A stretch of 64,000 nucleotides of DNA from RHLJ01 sp965247355 (GTDB lineage Bacteria > Bacteroidota > Rhodothermia > Balneolales > Balneolaceae): NCBI GenBank assembly GCA_965247355.1, contig OZ252011.1:1488001-1552000 (forward strand), given 5' to 3'. Shown here one piece after another: positions 54,604 through 63,476 of the stretch (within the stretch, counting starts at the first letter, position 1; each line of letters starts with the position of its first letter). Under the pieces are notes generated by a model. The model was not told the DNA's origin. It did not search any database and saw only the letters and a list, made by a program, of their open reading frames with translations. A program made the translations under genes and the position numbers.

Positions 54604-55932
54604 ATGTACCGGTTTACAGTATTTATTTTTTTTACAGTAATTATTTCATCATGCAATCAAAAAGAAGACAATTATTTCCCCTCGGAAAATTGGAGAACTT
54701 ATTTGAGTGTCGATCAGGCGGGGTTTAGTGAATCAGAAATTGCTGAAGCTAAGAAATTTAGCGATTCCCTGGGTACGGCCTCAGTTCTTGTATTACATAA
54801 AGGCAACGTACTCCTGAAATGGGGAGACGCCACAAGAAGGTTTCGTTCAACAAGCATCCGGAAAAGCTTATTAAATGCATTAATTGGAATCAAAATTTGT
54901 AAAGAAGAACTCTCACTTGATACCCTAATCGATAATTTTCCTGTTGCTGAATCTGAAAGTCTTACCCCGAAGGAAAGAACAGCTACTTTAAAACACCTGC
55001 TAATGTCAGCATCGGGCATTTATCTGCCTGCGTCCTATGAAGCACAAACATGGACAGACCGAAAACCAGAACGTGGGAGTCATAACCCTGGAGAATTCTG
55101 GTACTATAATAATTGGGATTTTAATTCTCTTGGAGCTATTTACGAAACGGTTTCTAAACAAGGAATTGCTCAAGATTTTAAAACAGAAATTGCAGATAAA
55201 ATCGGGATGCAGGATTATCGATCTGACCTAGATTTTAAGTACTTTGCTGAACCCGGTGTTTCCGATATTCCAGCTTATTTATTTAAAATGAGTTCCCGCG
55301 ACCTTGCCCGTTTTGGACTTCTTTATCTTAATAATGGAAAGTGGAATAATCAGCAACTACTATCTGAAAAATGGGTCAAGGAAAGTACTACTACTCATTT
55401 AAACCCATGGGAAGGAACGGGTTACGGGTACCTATGGTGGACCACTACTTTAAAAGATGGGTCAAAAGCTTTTTACGCAAATGGCTCTGGAGTACAAGGC
55501 ATTTATGTGGTTCCTGAAAAGGAATTGGTGATGGTATTTCGAGCGAATAGTTTTTTAGGGCCCGAAATTGAAGATGGCCAGGAACTCATCCTACTGGAAA
55601 AAATCCTTGATGCAAAAAAGGAAGCAGAGGTTGAAAATCCAGTCTTTATTAATACAAACTGGACTATTAATCAGCACTCTTTTAACGAAAATGCTAATAC
55701 CTCTACCTGGAACGGGGTATACACCAATCCTATGATCAGAAAGTTCTCAATAGATAACGAACAAGGTAGAACTATCATGAAAACAGCTATCGCTGACTTT
55801 TTGATCATCCCAGAAACTGATAGTACTGGGTGGGTTGAAGATCTTGAATTACCAATCCACGTATATCTTGGAAATCAGAAAAAAGAAAAAACCAGTCAAC
55901 TTTCGCCAAACGGCCTAATTATCTATCCATAA
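54604..55932 (+). CDS. Serine hydrolase lipoprotein, class C beta-lactamase fold
   Basis: A 442-aa lipoprotein (lipobox ISSC, Cys17) with a penicillin-binding-protein-like serine hydrolase fold. The catalytic motif SIRK is Ser84-Lys87; YYNNWDFNSLGAIYE supplies the Tyr-x-Asn motif, and FYANGSGVQGIYVVP occupies the place of the third motif. The last 100 residues add a beta-rich lipocalin-like segment. Divergent from the ABM-led cluster and followed after 16 bases by the PD40 gene, so these two are likely an operon. Probable periplasmic or surface DD-peptidase/esterase; substrate unknown. Confidence 0.85.
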   Translation: MYRFTVFIFFTVIISSCNQKEDNYFPSENWRTYLSVDQAGFSESEIAEAKKFSDSLGTASVLVLHKGNVLLKWGDATRRFRSTSIRKSLLNALIGIKICKEELSLDTLIDNFPVAESESLTPKERTATLKHLLMSASGIYLPASYEAQTWTDRKPERGSHNPGEFWYYNNWDFNSLGAIYETVSKQGIAQDFKTEIADKIGMQDYRSDLDFKYFAEPGVSDIPAYLFKMSSRDLARFGLLYLNNGKWNNQQLLSEKWVKESTTTHLNPWEGTGYGYLWWTTTLKDGSKAFYANGSGVQGIYVVPEKELVMVFRANSFLGPEIEDGQELILLEKILDAKKEAEVENPVFINTNWTINQHSFNENANTSTWNGVYTNPMIRKFSIDNEQGRTIMKTAIADFLIIPETDSTGWVEDLELPIHVYLGNQKKEKTSQLSPNGLIIYP

Positions 55933-55948
55933 CTTTCACAACCTACCG

Positions 55949-57793
55949 ATGAATCAATTTCTTAAATATTTATTTTTTTTGGGAATGATATTTTTACTTG
56001 TATCAGCCCCTATTGTTGAAGCTCAGGAAATATTTGAACCCGGTGTAATATCTATAATTGGACAACATGACGATTATATTACTTTCGGACCCGATGAAAA
56101 TTTTCTTGCTTTTACTCGACTCACTGATAACTATCGGTCTGGGACTATTTTTTTTTCTGTGAGAAAGTCTGGGAAATGGCAGGAACCTTACATCGCTCCT
56201 TTTTCCGGAGAATTTAATGACAGTAGACCCTTTATCAGCCCGGAAGGAACAAGAATCTATTTCGCAAGTAATCGCCCAACTTCAGAAAACCCGGATAAAC
56301 GCGATCTTGATATATGGTACGTTGATAAAATTGGTGATAATTGGTCTGAACCTACAAATGCAGGAGAGTTAATAAATTCTAGCCAAAATGAATCGCATCC
56401 CTCTGTTGCGATAAGTGGTAATTTATACTTTACACGATGGAGTAATAGAACTCCAAATGATATTTATATAAGTAAATTTGTGGATGGTGAATTCACACTC
56501 CCAGAGTTACACCCAACTGCAAACACCTATCATTCTGATTCTCACCCGTTTATAGATCCCAAAGAAAACTTTTTACTTTTTGGAAGTACCCGAGATCAGG
56601 AAGGTCTAAATGGTGAAGTTTATATCACCATTCAACAAAATGGAAAGTGGTCGGTTCCTGAAAAAATGGAACTCGTGAATTCTGATTTGTATGAGTATTC
56701 TGCCAAAGTATCACCGGATAAACAACATATTTACTTTTCAAGAACTGATTTCAGTGAAAATGGCGAACGTGCCGATATTTATGTGACGTCTTTAGAGTTG
56801 AACGAGCTACTCAACAAATATCAATCACAGGCTGCTTTTCCTGATTCACTTTCGATATTAAGAACTTTGAAGGAAAAGACGGATTTTGAAGATTTCAACT
56901 TGTTAATAAGAATAATAAATACAGGTAATAAGAATTTCATGCTAAACTTCTTTGATGGTGACTCTGTTACCGTTAATTTTTATATGGAACTCCATGATAA
57001 GTTTGGAGAGCTTTCATTTAAAGGAGTTAAAGATGACCATGAAATCTTCTGGACCGAAAGTAGAAAATTAGAAGAATGGGTTGGTTTCGAGTTAAACAAA
57101 GTTGAAGGTCAAACCTCCATCAATTCGTATCAGAGGGGAATTCCAGACCCAAAATTTAATTCTAATATTCCAACCAGATATATAAGGAACAATACCTTTC
57201 ACTCAGAAAGCATTCCACGAATTACTCTAGAAGTGGATAAAGACTTTAACTACGTAGGACAGTTTTTCTTTGAAATAAAAGCCAATTCAGAAGAGTATGA
57301 TGATGAAATAAGGGGAGAAGTCATTGCGGATGGCCATCGCTTTGTATTTGTATCTGCAGATTCAGATAAAAAGGTTCAAAAGCTTTTCATAATCCAACTT
57401 GAGGGTTTTCTAGCATCAAATGACTTTATCTATAATTATGACTTCTCAAATGCTGAGCTTTTAGGAGATAATAAATACAGGCACAATACATGGTTTTATG
57501 ACAGTAGTGAATTGGCTGCTCAAAATCCAGAAAACGAGGGCGCTAAAACACGTTTTTTTCTAACGGACCTTGGTTATAAAATCGAAGACGAGTTTATGAT
57601 GTCACGATTTGTAGGGCTTGCAAGTGAAGACAGGAAACATGAAATTATTCTTTATTATATAGAAATAATGAAACATTCCACAAAGTACTCGCTGGATGAT
57701 ATTGAAAATATTGTTAGCCATGAAAAAATTGAATCGATTCGTCAGTCTCTAACAAAAAGGTCAAAACAAAGCTTCAAAATTATCAAAGGTTAA
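55949..57793 (+). CDS. Exported PD40/TolB-like beta-propeller protein
   Basis: A 614-aa secreted protein with signal peptide ending VEAQ. Residues 30-280 carry repeated PD40/TolB-type blades: FGPDENFLAFTR, SPEGTRIYFASNRP, HPSVAISGNLYFTR, DPKENFLLFGSTRD and SPDKQHIYFSRTD. The remaining 330 residues are a domain I do not recognise, rich in beta strands and charged residues. Such propellers act as scaffolds or sensors in the periplasm and at the outer membrane. It is 16 bases after the serine hydrolase gene. Its end faces the convergent AraC gene, 8 bases away. Confidence 0.8.
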   Translation: MNQFLKYLFFLGMIFLLVSAPIVEAQEIFEPGVISIIGQHDDYITFGPDENFLAFTRLTDNYRSGTIFFSVRKSGKWQEPYIAPFSGEFNDSRPFISPEGTRIYFASNRPTSENPDKRDLDIWYVDKIGDNWSEPTNAGELINSSQNESHPSVAISGNLYFTRWSNRTPNDIYISKFVDGEFTLPELHPTANTYHSDSHPFIDPKENFLLFGSTRDQEGLNGEVYITIQQNGKWSVPEKMELVNSDLYEYSAKVSPDKQHIYFSRTDFSENGERADIYVTSLELNELLNKYQSQAAFPDSLSILRTLKEKTDFEDFNLLIRIINTGNKNFMLNFFDGDSVTVNFYMELHDKFGELSFKGVKDDHEIFWTESRKLEEWVGFELNKVEGQTSINSYQRGIPDPKFNSNIPTRYIRNNTFHSESIPRITLEVDKDFNYVGQFFFEIKANSEEYDDEIRGEVIADGHRFVFVSADSDKKVQKLFIIQLEGFLASNDFIYNYDFSNAELLGDNKYRHNTWFYDSSELAAQNPENEGAKTRFFLTDLGYKIEDEFMMSRFVGLASEDRKHEIILYYIEIMKHSTKYSLDDIENIVSHEKIESIRQSLTKRSKQSFKIIKG

Positions 57794-57801
57794 TTTAGAT
57801 A

Positions 57802-58713
57802 TTAAGTAATTATCGCAGTTTTAGGCGAGAAATATTGGGATGGGCTTTTTCCAAAATATGATTTAAAAGTAGTGCTAAATGCACTTGGGCTACTAAAATT
57901 CAATATTTCACTTACTTCAGAATACGTGTAGTCGCCTTTGCTAATTAGCTTAGCCGCATATTTTAATCTTATTTGATTGTGAAATTCAAAAGGTGTAAGT
58001 CCTGTTACTTCCTTGAATGTTCTACTTAAATGGAATTTAGATAAGTGAGAAGCTTTTGAAAGTTTTTCAAGACTAAATTTATCTACTTTATTTCTGTTCA
58101 GAAAATTAACCGCTAGATTGATTCTTCGAAATAATTCTTCTCTTGTTGATAATTTTACTTTGTCTATCGAGAAAATATTTTCCCGAATTTTTATCTGAGA
58201 TTCAATTAACCAACAAGCCAAGTTATAGTAAATTTCAGGATTTATCTCAGTAGAAGATAATGCCGACTTTTTAATTAGGTTGGTTACTCTTTTTAGTTTT
58301 ATTCCAAATTTATCTCCAACAAATATGTCGGAAAAGAAATTTATTATTTCACTTCTATTGTCTGGATTCTCAAGTAACTGTTTGTCACTTTTATTATAGT
58401 TGTTTAGGACATCTGAAATAATATCTGGATCTAAAAATAGTGAGAGTGCTTCTGATACACCTTGATCAGAATTTACTACAAACATTCCTTCATTGACTAT
58501 AAGATATTCTCCCGAATTAATAATTTTTCTTTCCCCATCTACAAAGTATTGTTCCTGTCCGGAAATACAGAATTTAATTGAAAATGAAGATTCATACTCG
58601 ACTCTACTAAATGAATTTATTTTGGAATAGTAGATATCATTAGAAAATTTTTCAGGGAAAAAGCTTCTAGGTCTTTCTGAATCAATATAAATTGGAATTT
58701 CCCTGAATTTCAT
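57802..58713 (-). CDS. AraC-family transcriptional regulator
   Basis: A 303-aa cytoplasmic regulator. The N-terminal 190 residues form a cupin-like sensing domain (SIKFCISGQEQYFVDG, GEYLIVNEGMF), and the C-terminal AraC/XylS domain (about 205-300) has FSLEKLSKASHLSKFHLSR, GLTPFEFHNQIRLKYAAKL and FKSYFGKSPSQY. Unlike the 44-kb AraC protein it has no membrane helices. The 210 bases upstream contain two near-identical 10-mers, TAATAACACT (58751-58760) and TTATAACACT (58806-58815), possible autoregulatory sites. Targets may include the PD40/serine hydrolase genes next to it. Confidence 0.88.
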   Translation of the reverse strand: MKFREIPIYIDSERPRSFFPEKFSNDIYYSKINSFSRVEYESSFSIKFCISGQEQYFVDGERKIINSGEYLIVNEGMFVVNSDQGVSEALSLFLDPDIISDVLNNYNKSDKQLLENPDNRSEIINFFSDIFVGDKFGIKLKRVTNLIKKSALSSTEINPEIYYNLACWLIESQIKIRENIFSIDKVKLSTREELFRRINLAVNFLNRNKVDKFSLEKLSKASHLSKFHLSRTFKEVTGLTPFEFHNQIRLKYAAKLISKGDYTYSEVSEILNFSSPSAFSTTFKSYFGKSPSQYFSPKTAIIT

Positions 58714-58923
58714 TGCCTTAGCTATTACGTTTTAATACATAACCACCCTGTAATAACACTAACGCAAAGCCCGTGCCATTTTCTCAGAGAATATAATTTA
58801 TCCTCTTATAACACTCTCAACACTATTTCATTTGTATTTTTTTTCTTTAATGATTTAGAAAGTGTCCGATATTATACATGTATGTTCGATTTTGAACACC
58901 CATTTAGGAAAAATAAATAGATA

Positions 58924-59421
58924 CTAAGTTGAGAACTTAGTAACTGTAAGGCCTTCTTTTATCAAGAAATCTGTCATTTCCTGATTTTTTCCAATATTTG
59001 CATGATGTAACAATGTAAAACCATGTGGACCTTTTGAAAAGATCAACTTGGGATACTTTTTTAAAATAGGTTTTACTAATTCGTTTTCACCTAACATAGT
59101 CAAAACAAATAAGTTTATCCGAGCTCCCTGACTTATCAAATAAGTAGCAATTTCTTTATTTCCTACATGTGCTGCCCCTTCGATTGCTTCTTCAAAATCA
59201 CCATTACCCCAGTCGTATCTACAAGAAATTAAATTCGGCTTTGCGTTTAACATTTCTTTAACCTTTTTCAGATCATTATGTCCAGCTTTTACAAATTCTT
59301 CTATAGTCTTAATTGATATAGGATCTGATTCAAAGTTTGCACTATCAGCAGATTGACGGAATATTTCAAATCCTGGAATAAATAAAATACAGCTATCGAT
59401 CAGAAATTTTTTTCTATCCAT
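58924..59421 (-). CDS. Small ankyrin-repeat protein
   Basis: A 165-aa protein with a Tat-like start (MDRKKFLIDSCILFIPGF) and three or so ankyrin repeats: AGHNDLKKVKEMLNAKP, AIEGAAHVGNKEIATYLISQ and LLHHANIGKNQEMTDFLIKE. The repeats bind other proteins. Bacteroidota encode many such exported ankyrin proteins with a leader of this kind, and they often sit beside enzymes, but no partner can be named here. The short length suggests a single compact repeat block. Confidence 0.75.
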   Translation of the reverse strand: MDRKKFLIDSCILFIPGFEIFRQSADSANFESDPISIKTIEEFVKAGHNDLKKVKEMLNAKPNLISCRYDWGNGDFEEAIEGAAHVGNKEIATYLISQGARINLFVLTMLGENELVKPILKKYPKLIFSKGPHGFTLLHHANIGKNQEMTDFLIKEGLTVTKFST

Positions 59422-59513
59422 TTAAGATATAATTTGTTTTTTTAAATGTGATTACCTTTTAGAAGCCGAATTCAAATGATAAGTTTTTATCAACGAAAAA
59501 TATATCCACTAAA

Positions 59514-60232
59514 TTAAAGGTCTCTTAGTAGAACTAATCCTACACTATAGATAAAATAATCCCTCGACATATCCGATTTTCTGTCAAAATCATTCGAAGT
59601 AGGTGAGTTAACTATGTCCCCTTCAATTGAAGAAAAAGTCACACCTCCATTAATTTCGAGAAGCCACTTATCAGAGATAGATTTTTGATAGCCAGTATGC
59701 AGACTTACTCCAAAAGTATTTGATATTTCCCAATCAATTGTCGTTACATTGACCGTATTTAAATTTTCAGGTAAAACACGTTCACTTGGAAAATTCTCTA
59801 ATCGGTTATTATGAAGCAAATATGTAATACCTGGTTGAATTGTAAATGCACTATAATTAGTTAATGGGAATTGCCATCCTATCCCTAAATGAATATTCAG
59901 GTTTATTAATTGGTCACTTTCACTGTAAGAAGTATTGTTAAAAAAAAAGCTTTCAGTACTCACATACTTGAATGAGTTTAACTCAGTAATAAATGCTAAA
60001 TATTTTTTCCCTTTTAATTTATATATCAATTGACCGCTCAGTCCTAAAGATCCAGACAAATCATGGGTTACTGTTTTCCGATCTCCCCTTGTAAGTTTTA
60101 TGTCTGCATCTGGTGTAAAATAATGGACTCCGAATCCAATTTTTAATTTTGAAGATGTATCAATGATTTGGGCTACAGAATCTCTCATAAAAAAAAACAG
60201 GGCACCAGTAGAATTAAATATTTTAATTTCAT
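59514..60232 (-). pseudogene. Beta-barrel-like outer-membrane protein, signal peptide out of frame
   Basis: The main frame (60188-59514) encodes 224 aa of alternating beta strands (LKIGFGVHYFTPDAD, LNIHLGIGWQFPL, TIQPGITYLLHNN, SVGLVLL) that resemble a small outer-membrane porin-type barrel but start without a signal peptide. In a neighbouring frame an ATG at 60232 gives MKLKYLILLVPCFF, a good signal core, which ends in TGA after a run of nine Ts (60197-60189 on the minus strand). Adding one T would join both into a normal exported barrel ending SVAQ before the mature chain. So the gene is frameshifted, phase-variable, or misread in the homopolymer. Function unknown. Confidence 0.6.
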
Positions 60233-60372
60233 TACATCAGATGATTATTTATAAAAAAACTTACCTCACTAATTCTACTTAAAATTATATAAGAAAGGAA
60301 AACTCTTGAAATAATAAGCAATATCCTGAAAGCCTTGATTTGTCTATTGAATTACTTTTATAAGAAAAGTAT

Positions 60373-61710
60373 ATGAGTAGATCACCTCACACTATAAGGC
60401 TAATACTATTATTCTTTGCATTTTCATTTTGCAAAGAACAGTCAATTTCCAATCCAAGTATACCAGATATAGTTAATGAACCTATTGTAACATCTTTCCC
60501 ACCATTAGCCTGGCCTTTTGAAGACGGGTTAGACCATGGTATTTACCTTATGAACTATGCCGATATGAATACGAACAATGGTAAACTCGATATTAGTTGC
60601 AGTGACCATAATTATGACGGGCATACTGGAATTGATTATACCGTGTATAGCTTCAGGGAAATGGACAAAGGGCATGCTATCCTTTCTGCCACAGATGGGC
60701 AGGTAACCTCTATCCGTTTCGACCAGTTCGACCGGACATATGAACCTCCTTATGTTCACCAACCTAATTTTGTACTGGTTACCCATTCAGATGGATCTAC
60801 GATAGGATACTGGCATATGAGAAAAAATTCGGTAGCTGTAAATATTGGAGAAACTGTGAAAAAAGGAGATTTCCTTGGATATATCGGAAGTTCGGGAGCT
60901 ACTCCTATTCCTCACCTACACTTGGACCTCAGAGAAACTTTTAGTGGGCAGAGAATCTACAGAGATCCCTACAGTGGCGAATGCAATGATTTTGAGAGCT
61001 TATGGGAAAATGATTATGATAACACCTATATAGGTGATGATCCCTTAAAAATTTATGAAATTGATATAACCAATAATCTCGAGAAAACCGGTACATGGCA
61101 ATTAAATCTTGATATGTTTGATATAAAAGACCGGTTGGTACGTCCTGCTGTATATGGCATTAATGAAAATAAATTGGGAGTTTGGGCTTTATTTCAAGGT
61201 AATTTGGGACAATCAATGACCTTTGAAATATTCAAACCGGATGGGTCACTGTTCGCCTCATCACAGAAGGTTCTAGCACAAAAACGCAGTTTTGGATGGC
61301 ATGTAGTAGAATTTGATTTTGGGGAAGTTACAAATGATGACGCCGGTACATGGTCTCTTAAAGTAACGGTAAATAATTCCATTCAGGAAATAGATTTTGA
61401 AGTAGGTGAAAATACTGAATACAGTCCTCGTTTCTACCCTTTGAATGGGAAATCACTTCGTACTGACCGACTTGAATCAGGTTTTACTGAAACACTTACC
61501 TTCATGCATGATCATGAAAATCTGACGTTGGAATTAGTGAATGCACCTTCCGGTGTTACGTTAAATGGTCGGGATATTACAATCAATAGCCCATTAATTA
61601 TGTCAAGAAATCACCTATTTAAAGTTATAGCTACTGATACAAAAGGAAGAAAAGATACAATGCATTATCATCTTGTAGATCCCCTCAAACAGTTAAATCT
61701 ATTAGATTAA
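60373..61710 (+). CDS. M23 family (LytM-type) metallopeptidase lipoprotein
   Basis: A 445-aa peptidoglycan-peptidase-type protein with an N-terminal leader ending in a lipobox-like FSFC (Cys about 20). The zinc site is complete: GHTGIDY (His and Asp, about 83-88) and HLHLDL (about 184-189), with WHMRK between. The M23 core spans about 50-215. Residues 225-445 are a beta-rich region with no clear family match (GTWQLNLDMFDIKDR, AGTWSLKVTVNN), resembling Ig-like or proprotein-convertase P-like folds. It may trim cell wall cross-links or act on secreted peptide; substrate unproven. Confidence 0.85.
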   Translation: MSRSPHTIRLILLFFAFSFCKEQSISNPSIPDIVNEPIVTSFPPLAWPFEDGLDHGIYLMNYADMNTNNGKLDISCSDHNYDGHTGIDYTVYSFREMDKGHAILSATDGQVTSIRFDQFDRTYEPPYVHQPNFVLVTHSDGSTIGYWHMRKNSVAVNIGETVKKGDFLGYIGSSGATPIPHLHLDLRETFSGQRIYRDPYSGECNDFESLWENDYDNTYIGDDPLKIYEIDITNNLEKTGTWQLNLDMFDIKDRLVRPAVYGINENKLGVWALFQGNLGQSMTFEIFKPDGSLFASSQKVLAQKRSFGWHVVEFDFGEVTNDDAGTWSLKVTVNNSIQEIDFEVGENTEYSPRFYPLNGKSLRTDRLESGFTETLTFMHDHENLTLELVNAPSGVTLNGRDITINSPLIMSRNHLFKVIATDTKGRKDTMHYHLVDPLKQLNLLD

Positions 61711-61812
61711 TTTAAGACTAAATAACAAATTATTTGAAGTTTAAAATGTGTCGTTCGCTTAACAGTTTTGCATCTATTACAATTCTCAAAGACTTAAAAA
61801 TTTCTTAGACAT

Positions 61813-62919
61813 ATGTATAACAAAATAATACCCCTTCTGTTTCTTTTTGTTGTAACCATCCATTCTCTCTACGCTCAGGAAAGCGGTTCACAATTGACCG
61901 ACCCAACCACAATCGCAATGATCGAAGATCGGGTTCACGCCATTGTTGCGGATTCGGAATATGTCTCGGTTTCACTTTCGATCGCTAAAAACGGTCAATT
62001 AATCTATTCAGATGCTGCCGGATACCAGGATCTGACACAGGGAATAAAAGCAAATCCGAACACGCTGTATCGGATCTACAGTACCATGAAACCGGTCACC
62101 TCCATAGCCGCATTGAAGCTACAGGAACAAGGAATCCTGGATATCAATGTCCCTATTTCGGACTACATAAAAACCCTGCCTCCTCATATAAAGAATATTA
62201 CTTCTTTCCAGCTTATGGCCCATCTTTCCGGTATCCGGCATTATAAAAATAATGAATGGCAGGAAGTAAGCAGTTATACCTGTCAATCACCCAAAGAAGC
62301 CTTAAAGGAATTTATTAACGATCCCCTTGAATCCGAACCGGGTGAAAAATATGTATACAGCAGCTTTGCATACGTATTACTGAGTGTTGTACTGGAGGAA
62401 GCGGCGGGCAAGCCAGTTGAACAAATTATTGATGAACTCATTGAACAACCGACCGGTGCAACGCTAGAACTGGATAATCCCAACAAATCAATTGATCACC
62501 GTGCTCAACCCTATGAACTTTGGCAAGGAACAATGTATGAAGCCCGGCAAGCCGACATTACTTGTAAGTTTGGAGGCGGAGGGTTTTTAGGCAATGCAGA
62601 AACTCTGGCCAGGATTGGTAGCAGCCTGCTAAGCGGTAACCTGCTTTCTGATGCATCTGTAGCACGTATGTTTTCAAATGCCAAAGAAGGGCTTACATCA
62701 AGCAGACCCGACTTATCGTTAAGCTTTTCTTTTGTGATTGAAAAAGATGAAAACAATCGAACATATGCATGGTCAAGTGGAGGAGCGCGGGGAGGGAGAT
62801 CCGCATGGATTATCTACCCGGAACAGCAACTGGTTGTAAGTTTAGCTGCCAATACCAATGGTCGAAATCTTCGAGAAGATGCCCGTGCTATCGCACAGGT
62901 TATTCTAGATAATGAGTAA
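61813..62919 (+). CDS. Exported serine hydrolase, class C beta-lactamase fold
   Basis: A 368-aa protein with signal peptide ending LYAQ. STMK (Ser90-Lys93) is the catalytic motif, YVYSSFAYVLLSVVLEE is the Tyr motif, and WSSGGARGGRSAWIIYPEQ replaces the usual HxG third motif. GC content looks higher than in the surrounding AT-rich genes, so it may have been acquired separately. It is the fourth beta-lactamase-fold domain in the window. Function could be a DD-peptidase or esterase; no resistance role should be assumed. Confidence 0.87.
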   Translation: MYNKIIPLLFLFVVTIHSLYAQESGSQLTDPTTIAMIEDRVHAIVADSEYVSVSLSIAKNGQLIYSDAAGYQDLTQGIKANPNTLYRIYSTMKPVTSIAALKLQEQGILDINVPISDYIKTLPPHIKNITSFQLMAHLSGIRHYKNNEWQEVSSYTCQSPKEALKEFINDPLESEPGEKYVYSSFAYVLLSVVLEEAAGKPVEQIIDELIEQPTGATLELDNPNKSIDHRAQPYELWQGTMYEARQADITCKFGGGGFLGNAETLARIGSSLLSGNLLSDASVARMFSNAKEGLTSSRPDLSLSFSFVIEKDENNRTYAWSSGGARGGRSAWIIYPEQQLVVSLAANTNGRNLREDARAIAQVILDNE

Positions 62920-63025
62920 TTAATTGGTCAATACGAGGTGTTCACTCAACACATTATATCCATTACAGTCTTCTCACGTTTTTAATATTCAATTTTACTT
63001 TTTAACTGTAACAAAGTCCAACCAA

Positions 63026-63316
63026 ATGCGCTACAAAAGCACCTTAATACTGTTTCTTTTTATCATAACCAGCCTTTCTCTTCAGACCCAAACCTTTATA
63101 TCCGAATCCGATTAGTATTATTCATACTACTGTTATGTCTGGGTAGATACGTTATCGGAAAAAGGAGAACATTACTGGGCAAATAACGGAAGTAATGGTC
63201 TTTTCTTCCCAGACTATTGCTTTTATCCCGAAAGTAGATCGATACTCACATTCGTAACTAATTTAAAACTTACAAGTTGTGGAACCACATCAACCAGGTA
63301 TCACCAAATACTATGA
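63026..63316 (+). pseudogene. Small secreted protein gene with in-frame amber stop
   Basis: ATG at 63026 gives a signal peptide (MRYKSTLILFLFIITSLSL) followed by TQTFISESD and TAG (63113-63115). The same frame then continues for 66 codons (YYSYYCYVWVDTLSEKGEHY at the start, ending RYHQIL) to a TGA at 63314-63316. Together this would be a 96-aa exported protein with three Cys. One base change in the TAG would restore it. No family is recognised. Either a decayed gene, an assembly error, or chance open frame; the intact signal peptide argues for a once-real gene. Confidence 0.5.
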
Positions 63317-63476
63317 ATTTTAAATAATTATGTAAGAGTAAAGAATCATAATTTTTTCAGACCAATGTACATATGGGATCTTTGGATTTTATTAACCGGT
63401 ATAATCATATACAGAATTTCAGAGCCCCACTAATTAACACGCTCCATATTCAATCAGACTGCACAACGATTGATCA

